Assembly (NCBI GenBank): GCA_036960175.1
Contig: JBALWH010000004.1
Coordinates: 62,001-126,000 of the forward strand
Direction: 5' to 3'
Origin: Motiliproteus sp036960175
GTDB taxonomy: Bacteria; Pseudomonadota; Gammaproteobacteria; Pseudomonadales; Balneatricaceae
Length of the DNA: 64,000 bases
The number at the start of each line of letters is the position of its first letter. Position 1 is the first letter of the stretch. Positions 54,049-62,274 of this stretch are shown here, piece by piece. Position numbers and translations under genes: made by a program. Below the pieces are notes generated by a model. It searched no databases. It was given only the letters and a program-made list of their open reading frames with translations, and was not told the DNA's origin.

Positions 54049-55614
54049 GTGTCAAAGCAGCTAAACCAGCGACTTCAGCAGCTGATCGATAGTGGTCAGG
54101 CCGACGTGCTTAAAAAATTACAGCATGGTATCGAAAAGGAAGGGCTGAGAGTTGATGGCAACGGACGTCTGGCGCAGACCGATCATCCACAGGTGCTGGG
54201 CTCTGCACTAACCAACAGCCGCATTACCACCGACTACTCCGAGTCTCTACTAGAGTTTATTACGCCTGTTTTCAACCATGTAGAGCAGGCGCTCGAATTT
54301 TTGGAAGATTTGCATCGTTTTACTTTCGAACAGCTCGACGGTGAAACCATCTGGTGTGGCAGTATGCCTGGCTATCTCAGCGGTGCTGATGAAGTGCCGA
54401 TTGCTCGATACGGCAGTTCCAACATCGGTGAGATGAAGCATGTCTACCGCGTGGGTCTGGAAAGCCGTTATGGCAAGATGATGCAAACGATCGCCGGTAT
54501 TCACTACAACTTCTCACTGCCAGATGCATTCTGGCCGTTGTATCAGTCCCTGTGTGGCGACAAAGGTGATCTACAGAATTTTCAGTCCGCCAGTTATTTT
54601 TCACTGATTCGCAATTTCCGCCGTTACTCCTGGTTGCTAATCTACTTGTTCGGAGCATCACCGGCACTGAGCCGTTCGTTCTTGAAAGAGCCGCCTTCAG
54701 CGCTGAAACTATTAGATGAGCAGACTCTTTACGCGCCTTATGCCACCAGCCTAAGAATGAGTGATCTGGGGTATTCAAATCAGGCTCAATCCAGCCTTAA
54801 CGTCTGTTATAACCATCTTGATAACTACGTCAAAACCTTAACTCAGGCGATTAATACGCCTTATGCCGGCTATGAGGCTATAGGGGTCAAAGTCGGGGGG
54901 AAATATAAGCAATTAAACAGCAATCTACTGCAGATTGAGAACGAATATTACAGTGATATTCGCCCAAAACGAGTGGTTTCTTCGGGTGAAAAACCAATCC
55001 GAATTCTGCAGGAGCGTGGCGTTGAATATGTCGAAGTGCGCAATATGGACATCAATCCATACCTGCCAATTGGGCTTGACGCTCAACAGGCTCGATTCCT
55101 GGACACTTTCCTGATCTTCTGTCTGTTGTTAGATAATGATGAGATCGCTGATAGTGAATGTGATCGTATCAAGGAAAACCATCATCGCGTGACCTGGCAA
55201 GGGCGTGATCCAAAGCTGAAACTGAAAACCGCTGCGGGTGAACAGCCGATGGTGGAGTTGGCAAGAGACCTGCTGGATCAGATGCTGCCTGTTGCTGAGT
55301 TGCTGGATAGAGAGCAGGATCGCTCTTGTCACACTAAATCGGTAGTCAGTCAGCGTCAGAAGCTGTCAGATCCCAACCTAACGCCTTCTGGAAAAATGCT
55401 GTTGCAAATGCAGCAACAAAAACTATCTCATGATGAATTTATTCTGCAACAGTCGACTCAGCACCATCAGCGTTTGAAGGCAGAGGGATTACCGGATTAT
55501 CGGCGTCAGGAATTAATGGAGCAAGCGCGGCAGTCATTGCAGGAGCAGCGCCATATCGAGCAGCAGCCACAGTTGCCATTTGATGAGTTTCTAAAAGAAT
55601 ATTTTGGTCAGTAA
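54049..55614 (+). CDS. gshA: Glutamate-cysteine ligase (proteobacterial type)
   Basis: GshA makes gamma-glutamylcysteine, the committed step to glutathione. The 521-residue protein has GIEKEGLRVDGNGRLAQTDHP, TTDYSESLLEFITP, IAGIHYNFSLP and YVEVRNMDINPY, the signatures of the E. coli-type enzyme. The GTG at 54049 is 6 bp from GGAAGGG and is preferred to a TTG at 54043. A bidirectional terminator closes it. Confidence 0.96.
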   Translation: MSKQLNQRLQQLIDSGQADVLKKLQHGIEKEGLRVDGNGRLAQTDHPQVLGSALTNSRITTDYSESLLEFITPVFNHVEQALEFLEDLHRFTFEQLDGETIWCGSMPGYLSGADEVPIARYGSSNIGEMKHVYRVGLESRYGKMMQTIAGIHYNFSLPDAFWPLYQSLCGDKGDLQNFQSASYFSLIRNFRRYSWLLIYLFGASPALSRSFLKEPPSALKLLDEQTLYAPYATSLRMSDLGYSNQAQSSLNVCYNHLDNYVKTLTQAINTPYAGYEAIGVKVGGKYKQLNSNLLQIENEYYSDIRPKRVVSSGEKPIRILQERGVEYVEVRNMDINPYLPIGLDAQQARFLDTFLIFCLLLDNDEIADSECDRIKENHHRVTWQGRDPKLKLKTAAGEQPMVELARDLLDQMLPVAELLDREQDRSCHTKSVVSQRQKLSDPNLTPSGKMLLQMQQQKLSHDEFILQQSTQHHQRLKAEGLPDYRRQELMEQARQSLQEQRHIEQQPQLPFDEFLKEYFGQ

Positions 55615-55643
55615 ATACGCTTGAGCAATCATTGCTTTAGTCT

Positions 55644-55685
55644 ACGTAAAAAAAGGCGCTAACGAGTTAGCGTCTTTTTTTACGT
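55644..55685. terminator. Bidirectional terminator between gshA and the FliL-like gene
   Basis: A 20-bp stem with a GA loop: ACGTAAAAAAAGGCGCTAAC pairs with GTTAGCGTCTTTTTTTACGT with a single G-U pair. The A run on one side and T run on the other let it act for the rightward gshA and the leftward downstream gene. Confidence 0.9.
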
Positions 55686-55733
55686 GTTGAAAATGCGGTA
55701 ACCCGTATCAAAAAACGGCTGGTTCGGCGTTAC

Positions 55734-56147
55734 TTATTCCTGCACTACGAAGCTGGTAAACAGCAAGTCTTTGATCATTTCATAGCCCTCTACGCCATAC
55801 TCGCCGACCAAAACCTGACGGATACCTTCCAGCGCCTGTTGACGCAGTTGGTCGCGACCGGCGGCTGTTGCAACACTCTCGGTCGTCTGCCTGCTGAGCA
55901 GCATTACCAGAGTATTACGGATCGGAGGAGTATGAAGTTTGATATAGCCTTCGGGCTTTCCTTCCATAACAATTAGGGTGACTTCTGTCTTCAGGTACTT
56001 AAGTGGACCGGGTCCGCCATAAGTGACGATAAACGGAGGGTTTAATTCAACATACTCAGAAGCGCCGGATTTCTGCGCGGGCTCTTCAGCAAAGGCGGCA
56101 AAGGGTGCTAGCAGGCAAAAGCTGAGTAACCAAACATGCAAATTCAT
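55734..56147 (-). CDS. FliL-like periplasmic protein
   Basis: The 137-residue protein has a cleavable-looking leader (LLSFCLLAPFAAFA, then EEPAQ). Its FliL-type body carries YLKTEVTLIVMEG, PPIRNTLVMLLSRQTTESV and LRQQALEGIRQVL. FliL proper is a single-pass flagellar basal-body protein that affects stator output. Here no other flagellar gene is present and a signal peptide replaces the usual anchor. Similar stand-alone copies occur in pseudomonads, with unclear function. Confidence 0.82.
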   Translation of the reverse strand: MNLHVWLLSFCLLAPFAAFAEEPAQKSGASEYVELNPPFIVTYGGPGPLKYLKTEVTLIVMEGKPEGYIKLHTPPIRNTLVMLLSRQTTESVATAAGRDQLRQQALEGIRQVLVGEYGVEGYEMIKDLLFTSFVVQE

Positions 56148-56430
56148 AGATAGTCTCTTCGCATCATTACGTTAGGATTGAGCCAAACCAGTATATAACG
56201 ATCGTCGTGAATGTCGCTATGGCTTTGAAATCATTACCGAGTAAAAGCTGTTGTTGCTATCAAGATCGGCTTGGCGCTAGTATCTAGTAGGATATCAAAG
56301 AGGTATTATCAACCCTAGCCTCATCGCAGCATAGGTTGGCGGTTTTGTTTATTGTTAGGGTTGAGACCTCGACGCGAGGAAGCCCTTTTTATGTCAGTGG
56401 TTTCTATAAAGACTACTTAGGGAGCAGAGA
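56148..56430. other. Divergent promoter region (FliL-like gene / rsd)
   Basis: This 283-bp non-coding stretch must contain promoters for both directions. A small hairpin CCTCG-ACG-CGAGG lies near 56370. No well-spaced hexamer pair stood out. Confidence 0.35.
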
Positions 56431-56895
56431 ATGCTTGAAAAATGTCAGAACGCCAAAGAGCGCTGGGGTGGTGTTAGTGAGCTGATAGATCGCTGGCTGC
56501 AGGAACGTCAGGACCTGCTGGGCTTGTTTGTCGGTTTGCCTCAGAAAAATCTAACAGAAGACGTGGTCGGAACCTTGCGCAGCTTCAGCCAAATACTTGT
56601 GGATTATGCATCGTCCTGGCATTTTGGTGTTTACGAGCACCTGTTGGCCGAAGCCGATGAGTTTAATGATGGTGGTACCGAAATAGCCCGAGAAATGGCC
56701 CCGAAAATCCAGCAGACTACGGATTCTATTCTTGATTTTAACGACCGATATTCTGAAATTGAAGTCATGACGTTGCAGGATTCCAGTCATTTGAGCGAGC
56801 GGCTGTCAGGGCTGGGTGAAGTGCTTGCTGAACGCTTTGAGTTAGAAGATCAACTGATAGAAGCGCTGCACATTTCTCACAAGGATCGTATCTGA
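56431..56895 (+). CDS. rsd: Rsd/AlgQ family anti-sigma-70 factor
   Basis: The 154-residue helical protein begins MLEKCQNAKERWGGVSELID, followed by RWLQERQDLL, the near-invariant Rsd/AlgQ N-terminus. It has LVDYASSWHFGVYEHLL near residue 60. Members bind region 4 of sigma-70 and help switch to alternative sigma factors in stationary phase; in Pseudomonas, AlgQ also affects alginate. GGAGCAGAG precedes the ATG. Confidence 0.92.
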   Translation: MLEKCQNAKERWGGVSELIDRWLQERQDLLGLFVGLPQKNLTEDVVGTLRSFSQILVDYASSWHFGVYEHLLAEADEFNDGGTEIAREMAPKIQQTTDSILDFNDRYSEIEVMTLQDSSHLSERLSGLGEVLAERFELEDQLIEALHISHKDRI

Positions 56896-56912
56896 GGTAA
56901 CAGTCAGGAATC

Positions 56913-57893
56913 ATGCTTAGAATGTTCAAGCGCCTTCCGCTAGTGCTTAGTACGACTTTGCTGCTTGCCGCTTGTGGTTCTGGCGATAGTCCAGAGCGCG
57001 AGGTCGAATACGCTATACAGGGGCTTTATTCAGCCGCCCTTTCCAGCGACGGTAAGTTTGCCATTGTTGGATCGATTCAGCACGGTGGCAGCTTGTGGGA
57101 CACCAGCGACCAAGAGCGGCTATATAATTGGAATCACCAGAAAGGTGAATACACCAACATCGTTGCTTCCGCTTTTTCTCCAGACAATCAATATGCAGTT
57201 ACGGCTGGCCAGCAGAAAATGGTGCTGTGGGAAGTTAGCAGCGGCAGCCCCCACTGGTTTTGGAATGCACCTGCCGGGGTGTTGGATATAGATCTGGCTC
57301 CTAACGGCAGCTTTGCTCTGTTAGGATTGTCCAACCATACGGCTGTGTATTTCGATATCAAAAACGGCGGTGTCAAACGAACATTACACCACGACTCCCC
57401 TATTGAGTCTGTGGATCTGAGCGATGATGGTTTGCTGGCATTGACCGGCTCGGGGAATCACCAAGCCAAATTATGGAATATGCAGGATGGTTCGCTGCTG
57501 CATACCCTAGACCATGAAAACAGTGTTAATACCGTCGCACTGTCCCCTAATAGTCGCTACGCCTTTAGTGCCAGCCAGCTCGATAAAGCCTATATTTGGG
57601 ATACCAGTAGCGGCGAAATTTTGCATACTCTGAGTGGTGATGAAGGCTATATAAAGAAGCGCTTGAGTTATACTGCGGCCGTATTTTCCCCCAATAGTGA
57701 TCAGCTTCTGACCGGAAATACCAGCGGTGTTGTGCAATTGTGGGATGTACGGGAAGGTACAGAGTTAAGACGCTGGACCGTGTTTTTTCGGGATGCATTT
57801 CGCCCCACCAGCGCCACTTTGTATGCCTTGGGTTTTGGCGATAACGGTTACAAAGCCATTGCAGCTAACGGCTACATTAACGAACTGAAGTAA
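56913..57893 (+). CDS. WD40-repeat-like lipoprotein
   Basis: The 326-residue protein has a lipoprotein signal (LVLSTTLLLAAC near residue 21). At least five WD-type blades follow, with endings such as GGSLWDT, KMVLWEV, QAKLWNM, KAYIWDT and VVQLWDV, each after an ALSxDG or AFSPD start. It is a likely membrane-anchored beta-propeller scaffold. The binding partner is unknown. It follows rsd by 17 bp and is closed by a palindromic terminator. Confidence 0.85.
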   Translation: MLRMFKRLPLVLSTTLLLAACGSGDSPEREVEYAIQGLYSAALSSDGKFAIVGSIQHGGSLWDTSDQERLYNWNHQKGEYTNIVASAFSPDNQYAVTAGQQKMVLWEVSSGSPHWFWNAPAGVLDIDLAPNGSFALLGLSNHTAVYFDIKNGGVKRTLHHDSPIESVDLSDDGLLALTGSGNHQAKLWNMQDGSLLHTLDHENSVNTVALSPNSRYAFSASQLDKAYIWDTSSGEILHTLSGDEGYIKKRLSYTAAVFSPNSDQLLTGNTSGVVQLWDVREGTELRRWTVFFRDAFRPTSATLYALGFGDNGYKAIAANGYINELK

Positions 57894-57931
57894 AACGTCT
57901 CCCTTCTTTCGCGTTAGCAAATCCAGGCCAT

Positions 57932-57966
57932 AAAAAAATGGGAGGCAATTGCCTCCCATTTTTTAT
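57932..57966. terminator. Palindromic bidirectional terminator
   Basis: AAAAAATGGGAGGC-AATT-GCCTCCCATTTTTT is a perfect stem flanked by A and T runs. It serves the converging WD40 lipoprotein and FKBP genes. Confidence 0.92.
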
Positions 57967-57983
57967 GTTGCCATCAGTTCAGC

Positions 57984-58724
57984 TTACTTAGCAGCATTTG
58001 CCTCTGTTTCTGGCTTAGCTTCTGCGGTCGCTTGCGCCGGATTAATAGCCAGCAGCTCCACTTCAAATACCAATGCCGAGTTAGGGCCGATTGTCGGGCC
58101 CATGCCGCTCGGGCCATAGGCCAGCTCGGAGGGAATATAGAGCTTGGCTTTAGTGCCCTGGCTAATCAGCTGTAGACCTTCAGTCCAACCGGGGATTACG
58201 CCGTTCAATGGGAAGGTAGCAGGTCCACCGTGAGAGTATGAGCTGTCGAACTCGGTGCCATCGATCAACGTGCCGCGGTAGTGTACTTGAACGGTGTCAG
58301 TTTCTTTTGGCTTTGGGCCTGCACCTTCGGTAATTATTTCGTACTGCAGACCGCTAGTGGTGGTGGCAATGCCCTCTTTGCTAGCGTTAGCTGCTAGGAA
58401 GTCTTCTCCCAGCTTTTTATTAGCGGAAGCTTGTTCTAGCTGAGCCTCTTGCTGACGCTGCTGAAAGCGTTGTTGAATTTCCGCAACCGCAGCACGTAAG
58501 TCGTCATCGGACAAGGCGCGGCCAGTTTGAATAGCAGATTGCTCCATTCCTAGGCGCAGAGCTTCGACATCAAGGGTATAGCCCAGAGCTTGCATTCGTG
58601 AGCCTACATCCAAGCCCATCAGGTAGCTGGCTTTTTTCTCTAATGTGTCGAGCTCAGCAGCCATCGTCATAGGGGCGGCGACCAGTGTGCAGGCCAGAGC
58701 ACTAACGAGCAGTTTTCTTTTCAT
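57984..58724 (-). CDS. FKBP-type peptidyl-prolyl cis-trans isomerase (FkpA/Mip-like)
   Basis: The 246-residue exported protein has a signal peptide ending APMTMA and an N-terminal helical dimerisation region with the long Gln/Glu-rich helix (about 75-115). The FKBP domain carries VQVHYRGTLIDGTEFDSSY, GVIPGWTEGLQLI and IPSELAYG. It is a periplasmic folding helper of the Mip/FkpA type. AAGGAACC precedes the ATG. The Ala/Glu-rich C-terminal tail is extra. Confidence 0.93.
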   Translation of the reverse strand: MKRKLLVSALACTLVAAPMTMAAELDTLEKKASYLMGLDVGSRMQALGYTLDVEALRLGMEQSAIQTGRALSDDDLRAAVAEIQQRFQQRQQEAQLEQASANKKLGEDFLAANASKEGIATTTSGLQYEIITEGAGPKPKETDTVQVHYRGTLIDGTEFDSSYSHGGPATFPLNGVIPGWTEGLQLISQGTKAKLYIPSELAYGPSGMGPTIGPNSALVFEVELLAINPAQATAEAKPETEANAAK

Positions 58725-58903
58725 TTTGGTTCCTTAGCAGAATGAATCGGAACGGCCATTCACGGTAACGGAAAGGCAGTAATAGCATTGAGAGTTTATT
58801 TAACTGGAAAGTTCCCCAGATTGCCAGATCTGCCTTAAATTATGCCAGTTTTGAATATATCTGGCTGCTGTCTGTGGCCATGGCTGTGGTAAACTCCCGC
58901 CCC

Positions 58904-60808
58904 ATGATTCAGTTACAAGAACTTAGTTTACAGCGAGGCAAGGCTCTGCTCTTAGAGCATGTAGACCTGCGCATTCATCCTGGCCAGAAAGTGGGGATTA
59001 TCGGTGCCAACGGCAGCGGTAAGACCAGCCTATTCAAGTTGCTTTTAGGACAGCTACACGCTGACACTGGTGATTTGCATATCCCGCGTCAATGGCGCAT
59101 TGCTCATATGGCTCAGGAAGTAGAGCTATTGCAGTGTACGGCAGTGGATTACGTGCTGGACGGCGATGCTGATCTGCGACGGCTGCAGCAACAGATTGCT
59201 GCGGCGGAACAGCACGACCCAGAGCATCGGCTCGGTGATCTGCATGGCCAGTATGATGCTATTCAGGGCTACTCTGCTGCTGCCAGAGCCGAGCAGCTGT
59301 TACATGGGCTGGGTTTCCAGAGTATCGATTGCCAGCGCCAGGTATCGGAATTTTCCGGTGGCTGGAGAATCCGCCTCAATCTTGCCCAGGCCTTGATGTG
59401 CCGCTCTGACCTGCTATTGCTGGATGAACCTACCAATCACCTGGATCTGGATGCCACGCTGTGGCTGGAACAATGGCTGAACAGCTATGAAGGCACCATG
59501 CTGTTGATCTCTCATGACCGCGATTTTCTGGACCGGGTTGTTGGCCATATCGCCCATATCGATAAGTGTAAGGTGACGCTCTATCGGGGTAACTATTCTG
59601 CGTTTGAAATGATTCGTGCTGAGCGACTGGCGCAACAGCAGTCCGCTTTTGTAAAACAGCAGCAGCGGGTAGCGCATATTGAGAGCTTTATTCGTCGCTT
59701 TAAAGCCCAGGCGACCAAGGCTAAACAGGCTCAGAGTCGCATTAAGGAACTGGAGCGTATGGAGCAGATTGCTCCTGCCCATGTGGACTCGCCTTTTGAT
59801 TTCTCCTTCTGTGGCGAGCTGCGGATGGCCAATCCACTGCTGAACCTGGAGCAGGCTGATCTGGGTTACAGTGATCGCTCCATTTTGTCGAAGGTTTTTC
59901 TGAATCTGCAGCCGGAAATGCGCATTGGTTTGCTGGGCGCTAACGGTGCCGGTAAATCCACGTTGATTAAGTCCCTGGTGGGGGATTTGCCGCTGCGATC
60001 GGGCCTGCGTATGGAGGGTGAAAACCTGCGGATTGGCTATTTTGCCCAGCATCAGTTGGAGGCTTTGGACCTGGCTGCTAGTCCTTTCCTGCATCTGCAG
60101 CGGCTTGCCCCGTTAGCATCAGACCAGCAGGTACGTACGTTTCTAGGTGGTTTCGGTTTCCACGGTGATGATGCTCTGGATACCGTCAGACATTTTTCTG
60201 GCGGTGAAAAGGCGCGACTGGCACTGGCGCTGATCGCCTGGCAGAAACCTAATTTGCTGTTGATGGATGAACCTACCAACCATCTGGATCTGGAAGTACG
60301 TCATGCCTTGACCATGGCATTACAGGACTTCCCAGGGGCGCTGATTTTGGTTTCCCACGATCGACATCTGTTACGGAACTGTGTCGATCAGTTCTTCTTG
60401 GTCAGCGATGGTACAGTGACGGAATATGACGGTGATCTTAACGATTACGCGGCCTGGTTAGCTGATCGCAATAAAGCCAGCCGATCCCAGCCAAGTACTA
60501 CTGAGGCTGATGATAGTGGTGAATCGGCCCTGAAACGCCGTGATCGCAAGCGTCTGGAGGCTGAGAAACGCCAGCAGTTGGCGCCTTTGCGTAAGTCGGT
60601 AGCGGCACTGGAAAAAGAATTAGAGACGCTTCATCAACAACAACAAGAGTTAGAAACCCAGTTAGCCGACCCGAGCCTCTACGAAGACGGTAACAAGCAG
60701 GGACTGAAGGATCTATTGCTAGCGAAGGCGCAGTTGGAAAAGCAGCTGGAAGAGGTTGAGGAGCGCTGGATGGATCAGTCAGAGCAGCTTGAACAGCTGT
60801 CCGACTGA
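58904..60808 (+). CDS. ABC-F family ATPase, YheS type
   Basis: The 634-residue soluble protein has two ABC domains: Walker A GANGSGKTS and GANGAGKST, signatures FSGGWRIRLNLA and FSGGEKARLALA, and two LLLDEPTNHLDLD/LLMDEPTNHLDLE boxes. They are joined by the ABC-F linker (RFKAQATKAKQAQSRIKELERME), with a charged coiled-coil C-terminus. The sequence follows E. coli YheS closely. ABC-F proteins act on the ribosome. The ATG at 58904 is chosen because the family starts MIxxxxLxxxRG. An upstream ATG at 58874 is in frame. Confidence 0.93.
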   Translation: MIQLQELSLQRGKALLLEHVDLRIHPGQKVGIIGANGSGKTSLFKLLLGQLHADTGDLHIPRQWRIAHMAQEVELLQCTAVDYVLDGDADLRRLQQQIAAAEQHDPEHRLGDLHGQYDAIQGYSAAARAEQLLHGLGFQSIDCQRQVSEFSGGWRIRLNLAQALMCRSDLLLLDEPTNHLDLDATLWLEQWLNSYEGTMLLISHDRDFLDRVVGHIAHIDKCKVTLYRGNYSAFEMIRAERLAQQQSAFVKQQQRVAHIESFIRRFKAQATKAKQAQSRIKELERMEQIAPAHVDSPFDFSFCGELRMANPLLNLEQADLGYSDRSILSKVFLNLQPEMRIGLLGANGAGKSTLIKSLVGDLPLRSGLRMEGENLRIGYFAQHQLEALDLAASPFLHLQRLAPLASDQQVRTFLGGFGFHGDDALDTVRHFSGGEKARLALALIAWQKPNLLLMDEPTNHLDLEVRHALTMALQDFPGALILVSHDRHLLRNCVDQFFLVSDGTVTEYDGDLNDYAAWLADRNKASRSQPSTTEADDSGESALKRRDRKRLEAEKRQQLAPLRKSVAALEKELETLHQQQQELETQLADPSLYEDGNKQGLKDLLLAKAQLEKQLEEVEERWMDQSEQLEQLSD

Positions 60809-60820
60809 TCGTAACAGCGT

Positions 60821-62101
60821 TTAGCTGGCTTTGAGGATTCGGGTCATCTCGGTCAGGTCTTCATCTTTGTGATGAACCTTCTCGAAAATCTCATCAACCT
60901 GTTCGGGTGACAGCTGCAAGGATTCATACAGCTCTGCCGGAATCTCTCCGCCAGGGCCATCGCCGATATCATTTTTACGCAGAACCCGCAGACAAAGGTT
61001 GATCAGTTTGGCGTAGTCGTCGTGTTCGCCGGCGTATTCCTGATCATTCTGATAGCGGATGGCGTGGTAGACCTCAGCCGGCAAATTCCAGGTTTCCATT
61101 AGCCAAGCGCCTACTTGCTCGCGGGTGACGTTGATAATCTGCTTTTCAATATACTCATGATGCAGGTGGGGGTTGGCTTCAACGTAGCGGGAAACCAGTG
61201 AAAAATGCGGCGGAAATATGTGCGCCAGGGCTAGATAACCAAAGTTATGTAGTAGACCGGATAGGTAGGCCAGGCCCGGATGCGGGCGATTTTCTGCTGG
61301 CATGGCCTTGACCAGGCGTTCTGCCAGTGTCGCGCAATAGACTGACTGCAGCCAATAAGGGGTGCTGCCTCTGGGAGTGTCCTTGGGCACCGTCAGGGTC
61401 TTACCCATGGCAATTCCCAGTGCCAGGTTAACCACTAGGTCATAGCCCAGCACTCGCACGATGGCGTCATGGATCGAATGGATGCTACCGGGAGCTGCAT
61501 AATAGGGTGACGCCGACCAGCTCATTACCTGGGCAGACAGGCTGGGGTCCATCTTAACGATAGGAACTAGGTCATCGACTCCGGCATTAGGGTTGGAGCG
61601 TAACTCCATGATCTTGGTTGCAGTAGGCGGCAGAGTCGGCAGCCCCAAAGTATCTTCCAGGCGCTGCTTAATTCTCAGCGCAGTGAACTTTTCTACGGCT
61701 TGGGTGATGACAGTGACATCATTGCCCTTGGGCTGTTTGGCTTCGATGGCATCGGGAGTCAGTCCCAGAGAGCAATGCTGAGCGTCTTCGCTAAGCATGG
61801 AGTGTTCAATTTCAAAGAAACGCCCAGAGTGAGGTTCGAACAACTGCAGGCTACCTTGAGTTGGGACGTGGGTGTCGATCAAGGTCGGCAAGCCTAATAG
61901 CTTGCTGAGGCCGGCACCATTGCTCAGGGCTTGCTGGGTAAAGAATTTATTGGAGTCGTTGGCTGTTAGGGGTTGCACGTGGCGGCCCGTTTCCTTCCAG
62001 ACACTGACCAAGTTGAGCAGTTGCGAGTGTGGCAGCAGCACGAGCATCTTTCCTTGGGAATCGTGCAACATCAAAATACGGATCGTCTTATCATCAACCA
62101 T
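60821..62101 (-). CDS. Two-domain protein: YbaK-like domain plus HDOD domain
   Basis: The 426-residue protein has an N-terminal part (about 1-150) resembling the YbaK/aminoacyl-tRNA deacylase fold. The HDOD domain spans about 165-370 (LPTLPPTATKIMELRSNPNAGVDDLVPIVKMDPSLSAQVM, GLLHNFGYLAL). HDOD proteins are signalling-output scaffolds related to HD phosphohydrolases but usually lack the full catalytic set. It is convergent with the ABC-F gene with only 12 bp between them. A similar fusion occurs in pseudomonads. Confidence 0.8.
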   Translation of the reverse strand: MVDDKTIRILMLHDSQGKMLVLLPHSQLLNLVSVWKETGRHVQPLTANDSNKFFTQQALSNGAGLSKLLGLPTLIDTHVPTQGSLQLFEPHSGRFFEIEHSMLSEDAQHCSLGLTPDAIEAKQPKGNDVTVITQAVEKFTALRIKQRLEDTLGLPTLPPTATKIMELRSNPNAGVDDLVPIVKMDPSLSAQVMSWSASPYYAAPGSIHSIHDAIVRVLGYDLVVNLALGIAMGKTLTVPKDTPRGSTPYWLQSVYCATLAERLVKAMPAENRPHPGLAYLSGLLHNFGYLALAHIFPPHFSLVSRYVEANPHLHHEYIEKQIINVTREQVGAWLMETWNLPAEVYHAIRYQNDQEYAGEHDDYAKLINLCLRVLRKNDIGDGPGGEIPAELYESLQLSPEQVDEIFEKVHHKDEDLTEMTRILKAS

Positions 62102-62274
62102 GGCTGTCTGCTCTCAATCTGCGTCTACAGGTGCTAGTCTATCCTAGATGTCACCGGCGAAACTTGTGGGTGACCGCGAAGTTAAAAACCAAAAGGCCTC
62201 TTATTGGACTGGTCAGAATCCTGCCCCGGACTTCATCGTTCCACGGGGTATAAAATTTAATCGGCTTTAACACT

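Noticed and set aside
59414..60094. 226-codon leftward frame inside the ABC-F gene
   Set aside because: It is antisense to conserved Walker and linker coding sequence and resembles no known family.
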